Source: JACVRW01 sp963820315
GTDB taxonomy: Bacteria; Actinomycetota; Thermoleophilia; Solirubrobacterales; Thermoleophilaceae
Assembly (NCBI GenBank): GCA_963820315.1
Contig: CAWFZK010000028.1
Span: forward strand, 95,390-159,389
Length of the DNA: 64,000 nucleotides
Direction of reading: 5' to 3'
Positions within the stretch are counted from its first letter, which is position 1, and every line of letters starts with the position of its first letter. This document shows, one piece after another, positions 1 through 9,407 of the stretch. The notes beneath the pieces are model-generated. The model worked only from the letters and a program-made list of their open reading frames with translations. It was not told the DNA's origin and ran no database searches. A program made the position numbers and the translations under genes.

Positions 1-619
1 CGTTCGACACCGGCACGCTCCTGTCGGTGTCGCTCTGCAGCGGCCCGCCGAGACCGAACAGGTAGAGCCCGATGAAGATCGCCGTGTAGTTGAGCATGAT
101 CGTGGTGATCACCTCGTGGGCGCCCACGGTCGCCTTCAGGAAGCCGGCGATCCCGGCCCAGAAGGCGCCGGCAGCGACGGCCGCAACCATCGCCAGCACC
201 ACGTGCAGGAGGGCGGGCATGTCGGCGAACGACGAGCCGACCCAGACGGCCGCGATCGAGCCCATGATGTACTGGCCGTTGCCGCCGATGTTGAAGAGCC
301 CGGCCCGGAAGGCGAACGCCACGGCGAGCCCGGTCAGGATCAGCGGCGTCGTGATGATCAGCGTCTGCTGCAGGTTGAGCGCGGCGAGCGTGCGGTCCTC
401 GCCGGTGGTCCACGGGAACAGCCACTGGAGCCCCGTGCCCTTCCAGATCGCCTCGTAGGTCGCGATCGGGTCCTTGCCGGCGAGCAGCACGACGAAGCCG
501 CCGATCACGAAGGCCAGCAGCACCGTGATCAGCGGGACGATCACGCCGCCGCCGCGAACGTACGCCGCCAGCCGCGACGCCGGCGTCTGCGATCTTGCGA
601 TGACCTCCTCTTCGCTCAC
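1..619 (-). CDS. ABC transporter permease, BMP/nucleoside type (C-terminus outside window)
   Basis: Membrane permease of a BMP-family (nucleoside) ABC importer; only the first 206 codons are in the window. It starts at a GTG (617-619) that overlaps the TGA of the upstream ATPase gene in a GTGA junction, so the two are translationally coupled. The N-terminus is polar (VSEEEVIARSQTP), followed by a hydrophobic segment at about residues 26-45, a periplasmic-type loop with PIATYEAIWKGTG, and then transmembrane segments carrying AFRAGLFNIGGNGQYIMGS, which is characteristic of the YufP/BPD_transp_2 family. With the ATPase and BMP lipoprotein beside it, the substrate is probably a nucleoside. A second permease is expected just left of the window. 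Family identification is solid; the substrate is inferred. Confidence 0.9.
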   Translation of the reverse strand, partial: MSEEEVIARSQTPASRLAAYVRGGGVIVPLITVLLAFVIGGFVVLLAGKDPIATYEAIWKGTGLQWLFPWTTGEDRTLAALNLQQTLIITTPLILTGLAVAFAFRAGLFNIGGNGQYIMGSIAAVWVGSSFADMPALLHVVLAMVAAVAAGAFWAGIAGFLKATVGAHEVITTIMLNYTAIFIGLYLFGLGGPLQSDTDRSVPVSN

Positions 620-2145
620 GCGGCGGTCTTGCCGGCGCCTCCGCCGGTCATCGCGATGCCGAGCTCCTCCTCGGAGACGCTGGGCGGGAACTCGCCCACT
701 ATCTCGCCCTCGTAGATCACGAGGATGCGGTCCGCGAGCGAGCGCACCTCCTCGAACTCGAGCGAGACGAGCAGGATGCCGCGGCCTCTGTCGCGCTCCG
801 AGATCAGCCGCCGGTGCACGAACTCGATGGCGCCGACGTCGAGGCCGCGCGTCGGCTGATGCGCGATCAGAAGCTGCGGATTGGAGTCGATCTCACGCGC
901 GATGCAGATCTTCTGCTGGTTCCCGCCCGAGAGCGACGAGGCCGGCAGCTCGGCGTCGCGATTGCGGACGTCGTACTCCTCGAGCAACTCGTTGGCGCGC
1001 CGGCGCATGTTCTTGATCGAGAGGAAGCCGTTCTTCGAGAACGGCTCTTTGCGGTACTGGCGCAGGGCCAGGTTCTCCGTGAGCGTGAAGTCGAGCACGA
1101 GGCCGCGCAGCTGGCGATCCTCGGCGATGTGGGCCACGCCGGCCTCGCAGGTCACCCGCACGCCGCGCCCGGTCACGTCCTCGGCCATCACCTGAATCCG
1201 CCCCGACACCGGCGCGCGCAGGCCGGCGATCGCTTCCACCAGCTCCTGCTGCCCGTTCCCGTCGACGCCGGCCAGCGCAACTATCTCCCCGCCGCGCACC
1301 TCCATCGACAGGCCGCGCACCGACTCGAGGCCGCGGTCGTCGAGCACGCGCAGCTCCTCGACGGAGAGCACCGGGTCGCCGGGCTTCGGCGACTCCTTGT
1401 CCACGCGCAGCAGGACGTCGCGCCCGACCATCAGGCGCGCGAGGCTCTGCTCGGTGGCGCCCTCGGTCGCGACCGTGTCGATCTTCTCGCCGCGCCGCAG
1501 GACCGTCACGCGATCGGCGATCTCGAGCACCTCGTTGAGCTTGTGGCTGATGAATACGATCGCGACGCCGTCCTCCTGGAGCGCCTTCAGCACCTTGAAC
1601 AGGTCAGCCGCCTCCTGAGCCGTGAGCACCGCGGTCGGCTCGTCCAGCACGAGGATGCGCGCGCCGCGGTAGAGCGTCTTGAGGATCTCGACCCGCTGCT
1701 GCGTCCCCACCGTCACGTCCTCGATCACGGAGTCGGGGTCGACCGCGAGGCCGTAGCGCTCGGACAGCTCCTTCACCCGCTTGCGCGCCTCGCGCACGTC
1801 GAGCATGCCGACGCCGCTCCGCGGCTCGGCGCCGAGCACGATGTTCTCGGCGACGGTCATCACCTGCACGAGCATGAAGTGCTGGTGCACCATGCCGATG
1901 CCGAGCTCGATCGCCTTGGACGGCGAGTCGATCTCGACGTGTTCGCCGTCGACGTAGATCTCGCCCTCGGTCGGGCTGTAGAGCCCGTAGAGGATCGACA
2001 TCAGGGTGGACTTGCCGGCCCCGTTCTCACCCAGCAGGGCGTGAACCTCGCCGCGGCGGAGGTCGAAGTCGACCCGGTCGTTCGCGACGACCGGGCCGAA
2101 CCTCTTGGTTATCCCGCGTAGCTCGAGAGCGTTCTCGGTGCTCAA
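616..2145 (-). CDS. ABC transporter ATP-binding protein with two ABC domains (nucleoside/BMP type)
   Basis: Energy-coupling ATPase, 509 aa, of the length usual for the RbsA/MglA/YufO class with two tandem ABC domains. The first domain has Walker A GENGAGKST (residues 39-47), Walker B ILVLDEPTAVL and a divergent signature (TVGTQQRVEI). The second has a degenerate Walker A (GVDGNGQQE, no GKS/T) but a good LSGGNQQK signature; this asymmetry is normal for the family. It sits between the substrate-binding lipoprotein (18 bp upstream) and the permease (4-bp overlap), so the three form one importer. The start at MSTENALELRGITKRFG fits the beginning of the first ABC domain. Confidence 0.95.
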   Translation of the reverse strand: MSTENALELRGITKRFGPVVANDRVDFDLRRGEVHALLGENGAGKSTLMSILYGLYSPTEGEIYVDGEHVEIDSPSKAIELGIGMVHQHFMLVQVMTVAENIVLGAEPRSGVGMLDVREARKRVKELSERYGLAVDPDSVIEDVTVGTQQRVEILKTLYRGARILVLDEPTAVLTAQEAADLFKVLKALQEDGVAIVFISHKLNEVLEIADRVTVLRRGEKIDTVATEGATEQSLARLMVGRDVLLRVDKESPKPGDPVLSVEELRVLDDRGLESVRGLSMEVRGGEIVALAGVDGNGQQELVEAIAGLRAPVSGRIQVMAEDVTGRGVRVTCEAGVAHIAEDRQLRGLVLDFTLTENLALRQYRKEPFSKNGFLSIKNMRRRANELLEEYDVRNRDAELPASSLSGGNQQKICIAREIDSNPQLLIAHQPTRGLDVGAIEFVHRRLISERDRGRGILLVSLEFEEVRSLADRILVIYEGEIVGEFPPSVSEEELGIAMTGGGAGKTAA

Positions 2146-2163
2146 CGCGGCGGAACTTACCTC

Positions 2164-3217
2164 TTACTTGACCGTGTCGGGGATGTTCGGGATCTCGCCC
2201 GCGGCGATCTGATCCTCGATCTCCTTGACCTGGTCGGCGTACTTCTGACCCGCGGCGCTGATCTTGCCGAGGCCCACGCCGCCGTTCTCGACGGACGCGA
2301 TCACGTCCGTGCCGCCCTCGAACTGACCCTCCTGGGCCCGCTTGATGGCGTCATAGACGGCCACGTCGACCTTCTTCAGGGCGCTGGTCAGGATGTGGTC
2401 GCCGAGATAGGCCTGGTCGGCGTCGACGCCGATGCCCTGGACGCCCTTCTCCTTGGCCGCGTCGAGTGCGCCGAGGCCGCAGCCACCGGCCACCTGGAAC
2501 ACGACCTTCGACCCCTTCGCGATCTGGTCGAGCGCGATCTCCTTGCACTTCGCCTGATCGACGAAGTCCTGGGAGTAGCCGTTGAGGGTCTGGATCCCAG
2601 GGTTGGCCTTCTTGGCGCCTGCCTGGAAACCGGCGATGTAATGGTCGACGGGCGGGATCTTCTGACCGCCGACGGTCGACACGACCTTGGCGTCGTTGTC
2701 CTTCGCCCACAGGCCCGCCAGGTAACCGGCGAGGTAGCCCGCCTCCTGCTCCTTGAAGAGCAGGCCCTGGACGTTCTTCGGCTTGTCCTTCAGCCCGGTC
2801 GCCGAGAAGTCGACGATCGCGAAGTTGGCGTTGGGCACCTTGGTCGCGACCGTGTTCATCGCGTCCGCCATGAGGAACCCGACCCGCAATGATCAGGTCG
2901 AACTGCTGCTGGGCGAGCGTCGTGAGGTTGGGGATGTAGTCACCCTGCTGCTTCGAGAGGAGCACGCGCTCCTCGATGCCGAGCTCGTCTGCTGCGCGCT
3001 TGATGCCCGCATTGGCGAGCGCGTTGAAGGAGCGGTCGTTGAGGCCGCCGACGTCGGTTACGACACCCGCCTTGATCGACTCCTGTGTTTCGGCGGCCGT
3101 GTCGCTGCCACCGCCACCGCTATCGCCGCCGTCGTCGTCGTCGTCGCCACACGCCGCGATACTGAGCATGAGCGCCGCTACGAGCGCCAGCAGGATCGCG
3201 CGAAGCTTCCTATCCAC
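2164..3217 (-). CDS. BMP-family nucleoside-binding lipoprotein, frameshifted (+1 near 2888-2893)
   Basis: Extracellular substrate-binding lipoprotein of the PnrA/TmpC (BMP) family. The N-terminus is a classic lipoprotein signal with lipobox SIAAC (Cys23), followed by an Asp/Gly-rich linker. The first 110 or so residues (GVVTDVGGLNDRSFN, then QQQFDLIIA) are in one frame; the rest (VGFLMADAMNTVA onward, including GVDADQAYLGDHILTSALK) is in another. Removing one G from the GCGGGTCGGG context at about 2888-2893 joins them as DLIIA-VGFLMADA, the expected family sequence. The full span is 3n+1 nucleotides, as a single insertion predicts. It lies between add and the ABC ATPase in the same operon. 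Probably intact in the organism; a real inactivation cannot be excluded. Confidence 0.9.
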
Positions 3218-3280
3218 GCTGAATTTCCCTCCTGAGTCTGGGCCGGGCCTGATGCCCGTGACCGAGCCACCCTATACCGA

Positions 3281-4245
3281 TCACCGGTGGGCGGATATTA
3301 GGTTCTCTTTGAGCTTTTCTTCGCAGAATGCGGCTTCAAGAGCGGTGCCGGTGAGCTCCCGCAGATCGTCGTCGCCGAAGCCCAGGCGCTCGGAGCAGAC
3401 GGCGTATTCGCCGCCGATCGACGCCCCGAACCAGGGCGGATCGTCCGACCCGAGCGTAACCCGAATCCCGGCCGCGCGCAGGGCGCGCAGCGGGTGCTCC
3501 TCGTAGCTCGGATAGATGCCGAGCACGACGTTGCTGGTGGGGCAGCATTCGAGCACCACGCCGCGCTCGGCCAGCTCTTCCACGAGCCTGGGATCCTCGA
3601 TCGAGCGGACGCCGTGGCCGATTCGCGTGACCGGCAGCGTCAGCGCGGCGCGCACGCTCTCCGGCCCTCCCCACTCGCCCGCGTGCACGCTGCAGCCGAG
3701 ACCGGCCTCCGCCGCGATTCGGTAGGGCTCCACGAAGTCGTCGGCGGGGTAGCCGGCCTCGTCGCCCGCGAGCTGGAAGCCGGCCACGTACGGATGCGGG
3801 CGTGAGGCCGCGTAGCGCGCCAGGCGCGTCGCGCGCTCGACGCCGTAGTTGCGGATCGCGGTGACGAGCATGCGCGCCTCGATGCCGTGCTCCGCCCGCG
3901 CGTCATCGATGCCGCGGGCGACGCCGTCGAGGTGCTCCTCGTCGCTCAGCCCGACCTGGGCGGCGTGGTCCGGTGAGACGATCAGCTCGACGTACACCGC
4001 CCCCTCGTCCGCGCAGCGCGAGAGGTACTCGAAGCTCACGTCGCGGTAGTCGTCGCCGGTGCGGATGACGCCCGCGGCGACGTCGTAGGCGCGCAGGAAG
4101 TCGAGGAAGTCGGTGTAGGCGTAGGTCTCCTCGTCGGCGAACAGGCCCTCGGGGACGGGCAGGCCGTTGCGCTCGGCGAGCCTGCGGACGAGCTCGGGCG
4201 TCGCGGTGCCCTCGAGATGGACGTGCAGCTCGGCCTTGGGGACCA

Positions 4246-4246
<1 letters not shown>
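3281..4246 (-). CDS. add: Adenosine deaminase
   Basis: Cytosolic zinc enzyme converting adenosine (and deoxyadenosine) to inosine in purine salvage, 321 aa. The amidohydrolase metal ligands are visible: HVHLEG (HxH) near residue 8, SVHAGEWGG in the middle, RIGHG, and LGSDDPPWFG near the C-terminus, where the paired Asp residues bind zinc and substrate. Its ATG overlaps the TGA of the thymidine phosphorylase gene (ATGA), so it is translationally coupled. The inosine made here is the natural substrate of the nucleoside phosphorylase domain encoded upstream in the same operon. A 63-bp gap separates it from the BMP lipoprotein gene. Confidence 0.95.
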
Positions 4247-5562
<1,316 letters not shown>

Positions 5563-5566
5563 GGGC

Positions 5567-7282
5567 TCAGCCGCCGAGCCGCTCGATGAAGCGGACGAGC
5601 AGCGGAGCCAGGTTCTGGGCGGCGCGCGCCGCGTCGCGCAGTGTCTGATCGTGGCTGAGCGGCTCGTCCGACATGCCCTCGGCCAGGTTCGTGATCGCAG
5701 AAAGCGCGGCGACCCGCAGACCGCAGTGGCGCGCCAGGATCGTCTCGTGGACGGTCGACATCCCGACGGCGTCGGCGCCGAGCGTGCGGAAGGCGCGGAT
5801 CTCGGCCGGCGTCTCGAAGCTCGGACCCTCGACCGCTAGGTAGACGCCTTCGGCGAGCGCTATGCCGAGCTCGTGCGCGGCGCTCTTCAGCTCGCTCCGG
5901 AGCCCCGGGTCGTACGCGTCGCGCAGGCTCGGGAAGCGCGGCCCGAGCTCGTCGTCGTTGGGCCCGGCGAGCACGTTCGCGCCGCTCAGGTTGATGTGGT
6001 CGCTGATCAGCATCAGCCGGCCGGGCCCGACCTCGGGGCGCAGCGAGCCGGCCGCGTTCGTGAGCACGAGGATCTCCGCGCCGGCCGCCTTGAGCGCGCG
6101 CACCGGGGTGCGCACCTCCTCGAGGTCGCCGCCCTCGTATACGTGCGCACGGCCCTGGAGCAGCGCCACGGGCACGCCGCCGATCTCACCGAGGACGACG
6201 TTGCCGCCGTGGCCCTCGACGGTCGGGCGCGGGAAGCCGGGCAGCTCCTCGTAGGGAACCCGATTCGGGTCGTGAACCGCCTCCGCGACCATGCCGAGGC
6301 CCGAGCCGAGCACGACGCCGACCCGCGGTGGGGCCGCCGCGCTGCGCGCCAGCACAGCGCCCGCCTCGCGCCAGCTCACGTCGCCCTCCAGGTCGAAGGC
6401 GAGCGGGAGCAGCGCGCCGAGCGTCGTCGTCTCGAGCGGGCCGCCGGGGCGGCCGAGGTAGACGGGCGTCTCCGGGCCGCCGAACTCGGACAGCCGCTGG
6501 CGACAACCTCCGCAGGGCGGGCAGATGTCCATGCGCTCGGCCGTCACGGCCACCGCTGCGATGCGCGTCTCGCCCGACGTGATCAGCGCCCCGATCGCCG
6601 AGGTCTCCGCGCACTGGCCCTGGGGGTAGGAGGCGTTCTCGACGTTGGCGCCGGTGAAGAGCCCGCCGCCCGCGCCGCGCAGCGCCACGCCGACCTTGAA
6701 GTTCGAGTAGGGGGCGTAGGCGTTCGCCATCGCCTCGGCGGCGCGAGTGAGCAGCAGCTCGGGCGAGTCGAGCAGCAGGTCGGAGTAGCTCTCGCCGAGC
6801 AGGGCGCTCGTCGCGGATGTCGAGGCGCTCCCGGAGCTCCGCGACCTGCGCCCGCTCGGCCGCGAGGTCGGACTCGGGGCGGCAACGGCCTCCAGCTCGA
6901 TGAAGCTCCCGAGCCCCTCGACCTCGTCGAGGTGGATGCGGATGTTGTCCTGCAGCAGCAGCCGGCGCCGCTTCGTCACGACGACGAGCGTGCCGAGCGC
7001 GGCGTCGAGCGCCTCGCGCAGCTCGGCCGCGGCGCCGACCGGGACACGGCGGTAGCTGCTCGTGCGCGCCGTCGCCTCGTCGGCGCGCCGATACTCGATC
7101 AGCTCGTCCTCTCCAGGGTTCTGCTCACGCAGCTTGAGCCGCCCGCGCGCCCCCTCGAAGTAGGTGTCGCGCTGCGAGATCTCGCCCTGGTCGGCCGCGC
7201 CGATGCCAAGTGCCAGCTCGAGTGTGCGGGCGGGATCGCGGTCGCGCGCCTTGATCTCGATGTTCCGGCTGCTAGCGGGCAC
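5567..7282 (-). CDS. CYTH domain - cytidine deaminase - purine nucleoside phosphorylase reading frame
   Basis: A 571-residue frame from a GTG at 7280-7282. Residues about 1-172 are a CYTH (triphosphate tunnel) domain: NIEIKA near the start, YFEGARGRLKLREQNPGE, ending SYSDLLLDS. Residues about 173-300 are a tetrameric-type cytidine deaminase with the zinc motifs CAE (GQCAETSA) and PPCGGCRQ. Residues about 302-571 are a trimeric-type purine nucleoside phosphorylase (VVLGSGLG, LVLTNAAGSL, GPSFETPAE, AVGMSTVHE). Inside the CYTH part, about 70 nt (6802-6876) are read in the wrong frame because of two compensating indels; the corrected reading is SDLAAERAQVAELRERLDIRDER. A GTG at 6377-6379 with GGAGG 5 nt upstream could start PNP alone, and a TGA overlaps it out of frame, so the CDA-PNP fusion may be an artefact of one missed base. 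CYTH-CDA has no alternative start except an ATG that would truncate CDA. Enzyme assignments are firm; fusion is uncertain. Confidence 0.85.
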   Translation of the reverse strand: MPASSRNIEIKARDRDPARTLELALGIGAADQGEISQRDTYFEGARGRLKLREQNPGEDELIEYRRADEATARTSSYRRVPVGAAAELREALDAALGTLVVVTKRRRLLLQDNIRIHLDEVEGLGSFIELEAVAAPSPTSRPSGRRSRSSGSASTSATSALLGESYSDLLLDSPELLLTRAAEAMANAYAPYSNFKVGVALRGAGGGLFTGANVENASYPQGQCAETSAIGALITSGETRIAAVAVTAERMDICPPCGGCRQRLSEFGGPETPVYLGRPGGPLETTTLGALLPLAFDLEGDVSWREAGAVLARSAAAPPRVGVVLGSGLGMVAEAVHDPNRVPYEELPGFPRPTVEGHGGNVVLGEIGGVPVALLQGRAHVYEGGDLEEVRTPVRALKAAGAEILVLTNAAGSLRPEVGPGRLMLISDHINLSGANVLAGPNDDELGPRFPSLRDAYDPGLRSELKSAAHELGIALAEGVYLAVEGPSFETPAEIRAFRTLGADAVGMSTVHETILARHCGLRVAALSAITNLAEGMSDEPLSHDQTLRDAARAAQNLAPLLVRFIERLGG

Positions 7283-7308
7283 AGCGGCTGCGAGGCTATC
7301 GTCGCCCC

Positions 7309-7938
7309 ATGCCCCAGCGCGTGATGGTCGTCGACCACCCCGTCCTCGCCGACCGCCTGACGGTCCTGCGCGACCGCCACACGGGCCACGGCGAGTTCCG
7401 TCAGGCCCTCTTCGAGGCCTCGGCGATCCTCGCCGTCGAGGCGGCGCGCGAGCTGCCCGTCGTGGAGGTCGAGATCGACACGCCACTCGAGCGCACGACC
7501 GGCAGCCGCCTGCCACAGGAGATCGCCGTCGTGCCGGTGCTGCGCGCCGGGCTCGGCATGGTCGACGCCTTCCTGCGCCTGCTGCCGGACGCGCGCGTCG
7601 GCCACCTCGGCCTCTACCGCGACGAGGAGACGCACGAGCCCTTCGAGTACTACGAGCGCCTGCCGGCGCGGCTCGACGACGCGTACGTCTTCGTCGTCGA
7701 CCCGATGCTCGCGACCGGCGGCAGCGCCGTGCACGCGCTCGACCGGCTGAAGGCACGCGGCGCCACTCGCCTGTCGCTCGTGTGTCTCGTCGTCGCGCCC
7801 GAGGGCCTCGCCGCGGTCGAGGAGCAGCATCCAGACGTGCCCGTCTGGACGGCGGTCCTCGACCGCGAGCTCGACGAGAACGCCTACATCAGGCCCGGCC
7901 TCGGCGACGCGGGCGACCGCGTGTTCGGGACCACGTAG
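7309..7938 (+). CDS. upp: Uracil phosphoribosyltransferase
   Basis: Converts uracil plus PRPP to UMP in pyrimidine salvage; 209 aa, standard length. The PRPP-binding loop DPMLATGGSA and the uracil-binding YIRPGLGDAGDR near the C-terminus are both present, as is PVLRAGLGMVD. It is transcribed divergently from the salvage operon; only 26 bp separate its ATG from the GTG of the CYTH-CDA-PNP frame, so the two promoters must overlap each other or the coding ends. It completes the route nucleoside, base, nucleotide encoded on the other strand. Confidence 0.97.
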   Translation: MPQRVMVVDHPVLADRLTVLRDRHTGHGEFRQALFEASAILAVEAARELPVVEVEIDTPLERTTGSRLPQEIAVVPVLRAGLGMVDAFLRLLPDARVGHLGLYRDEETHEPFEYYERLPARLDDAYVFVVDPMLATGGSAVHALDRLKARGATRLSLVCLVVAPEGLAAVEEQHPDVPVWTAVLDRELDENAYIRPGLGDAGDRVFGTT

Positions 7939-7979
7939 GGCGGGGCGCCCAACCGGGAGAATCCGCCGCGTGTGGTGCG

Positions 7980-8002
7980 TTTCCGTTGACTATCAACGGA
8001 AA
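7980..8002. terminator. Perfect 10-bp hairpin after upp
   Basis: TTTCCGTTGA (7980-7989) pairs perfectly with TCAACGGAAA (7993-8002) around a 3-nt loop. It lies 42 bp after the upp stop in the gap between the convergent genes upp and tilS. There is no clear T tract, so it is a terminator candidate by position and symmetry only. Confidence 0.5.
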
Positions 8003-8085
8003 GCGACCGCGCGCGGTAGCTGGTGCGGGCAGGTCCGCGGTGTGATGCCGGCGATCCACTCCGTGAGAGGCCGGTTCGGCGCTTC

Positions 8086-8124
8086 GTCCTGACTTTGGCT
8101 GCTCCTGGCGGGCAAAGTCAGGAC
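8086..8124. terminator. Perfect 12-bp hairpin between upp and tilS
   Basis: GTCCTGACTTTG (8086-8097) and CAAAGTCAGGAC (8113-8124) form a perfect 12-bp inverted repeat with a 15-nt loop, 33 bp beyond the tilS stop on its downstream side. Together with the hairpin at 7980-8002 it probably forms a bidirectional termination region for two convergent genes. No T run follows on either strand. Confidence 0.5.
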
Positions 8125-8156
8125 GGCTGGTCGGGCCGCGGCGCTCGAGCGCTGAC

Positions 8157-9407
8157 TCAGCGGGCGCGCGCCGTGAGGCCGACGCTCGGCTCGCCCGGGC
8201 GGGCGGCGAAGCGCTCGTCGAGCGCCACGCCGGCGACCCACGCGACCTCGCCGCCGACCTCCACGACCGGCAGCGTGCGCCGCAGCGCTCGCGGGATCTT
8301 GCGGTCGGTGAACAGGTCCTGAAGCGTCTTCGTGCCGCCCAGGCCGAGCGGGCGCATGCGGTCGCCTTCGCGCCAGGCGCGCACGGTTGCCGACGCGCCG
8401 AGCGCGGCGGCCGACACGGTCACGTCCCCCTCCTCGGCGAGCGCCGCCTCGAGCTCCCAGCTCCCGAAGCGCGCTCGGCCCGGCACCGGCAGCTCAACCG
8501 GCTCGGGCTGGCGCGGGTCGGCGACGCTCGTGAAGCGGATCGTCCCGTACTCCGCCACGGCGCGCAGCCCGTCGCCGAGGTCGAGCGAGCTGCTGCCGCG
8601 CTCGTCGAGCTCGAGCACCTCGTCCGGCACGGGCCGGTCGCCCGCCAGCCTGCGCAGCACGAGCCGCCGCAGCGCGGGCGGCTGCTCGCGCAGCGCGGCG
8701 AGCGAGACCGCCGGGCCGCCGCCGAGCTCCTCGAGCGCCGCGTCGACGGCGCGCTCGAGCAGCTCCGCCTCGTCGCGCAGCTGCGCGGCGGTCGCGGCGA
8801 TCGTGCGCTCGGGCGCCGGGCCGATCTCGCGCAGCGCCGCCAGCAGGTCGTGGCGGACGCGTGCACGCGCGAAGCGGCGATCCGCGTTCGAGGGGTCCTC
8901 GCGCCACCCGAGCCCGCGTGCGCCCAGGTAGCCCCGCACCTCCTCGCGCGTGACCGCGAGCAGCGGCCGCACCAGCCGTCCGCGCCGCGCGGCCATGCCG
9001 TGCAGCGCGCGCGAGCCCGGTGACACGGCCAACCGGTAGAGCACCGTCTCGGCCTGGTCGCTGGCCGTGTGAGCGGCGGCGTAGTCGCCCTCCGCCAGCC
9101 GCTCCGCGAGCGCGTAGCGCGCGTCGCGCGCCCGCTCCTGCAGGTTGCCGCTCTCCGGCAGCGACACGCGCTCGGCGTGAAGCGGCACCCCAAGCCGCCC
9201 GCAGAGCTCGCGCACGAACGCCTCGTCCGCGTCGGCCCCCTCGCGCAGGCCGTAGTTGACGTGCAGCGCCGACACGCTCGCCCCGAGCCTCACGGCGACG
9301 TCGAGCAGGCAGACCGAATCGCCGCCTCCCGAGACGAGCACGAGCAGCGGCGCGTCCCGCCTCACGAGGCCGCTCGCGCGCGCCGCCTCCAGCGGGGCCT
9401 CGCTCAC
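8157..9407 (-). CDS. tilS: tRNA(Ile)-lysidine synthetase
   Basis: Modifies the CAU anticodon of tRNA-Ile with lysine using ATP, an essential decoding step; 416 aa, usual for the actinobacterial form. The PP-loop SGGGDS lies at residues 26-31, followed by LHVNYGLREGADADE and the AHTASDQAETVLYR motif; the C-terminal TilS substrate-binding domain (REGDRMRPLGLGG, TLQDLFTDRKIPR) is complete. The GTG start (9405-9407) overlaps the TGA of the upstream cyclase gene (GTGA), so the two are co-translated. Hypoxanthine phosphoribosyltransferase (hpt), often next to tilS, is absent here. Confidence 0.95.
   Translation of the reverse strand: MSEAPLEAARASGLVRRDAPLLVLVSGGGDSVCLLDVAVRLGASVSALHVNYGLREGADADEAFVRELCGRLGVPLHAERVSLPESGNLQERARDARYALAERLAEGDYAAAHTASDQAETVLYRLAVSPGSRALHGMAARRGRLVRPLLAVTREEVRGYLGARGLGWREDPSNADRRFARARVRHDLLAALREIGPAPERTIAATAAQLRDEAELLERAVDAALEELGGGPAVSLAALREQPPALRRLVLRRLAGDRPVPDEVLELDERGSSSLDLGDGLRAVAEYGTIRFTSVADPRQPEPVELPVPGRARFGSWELEAALAEEGDVTVSAAALGASATVRAWREGDRMRPLGLGGTKTLQDLFTDRKIPRALRRTLPVVEVGGEVAWVAGVALDERFAARPGEPSVGLTARAR

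Noticed and set aside
814..2121. Long plus-strand open frame antisense to the ABC ATPase
   Set aside because: It is the high-GC mirror of a gene with full Walker and signature motifs; the translation is His/Arg/Ala-rich noise without domains. The same holds for the long frames antisense to the murein hydrolase (18134-20704) and to thymidine phosphorylase (4270-5589).
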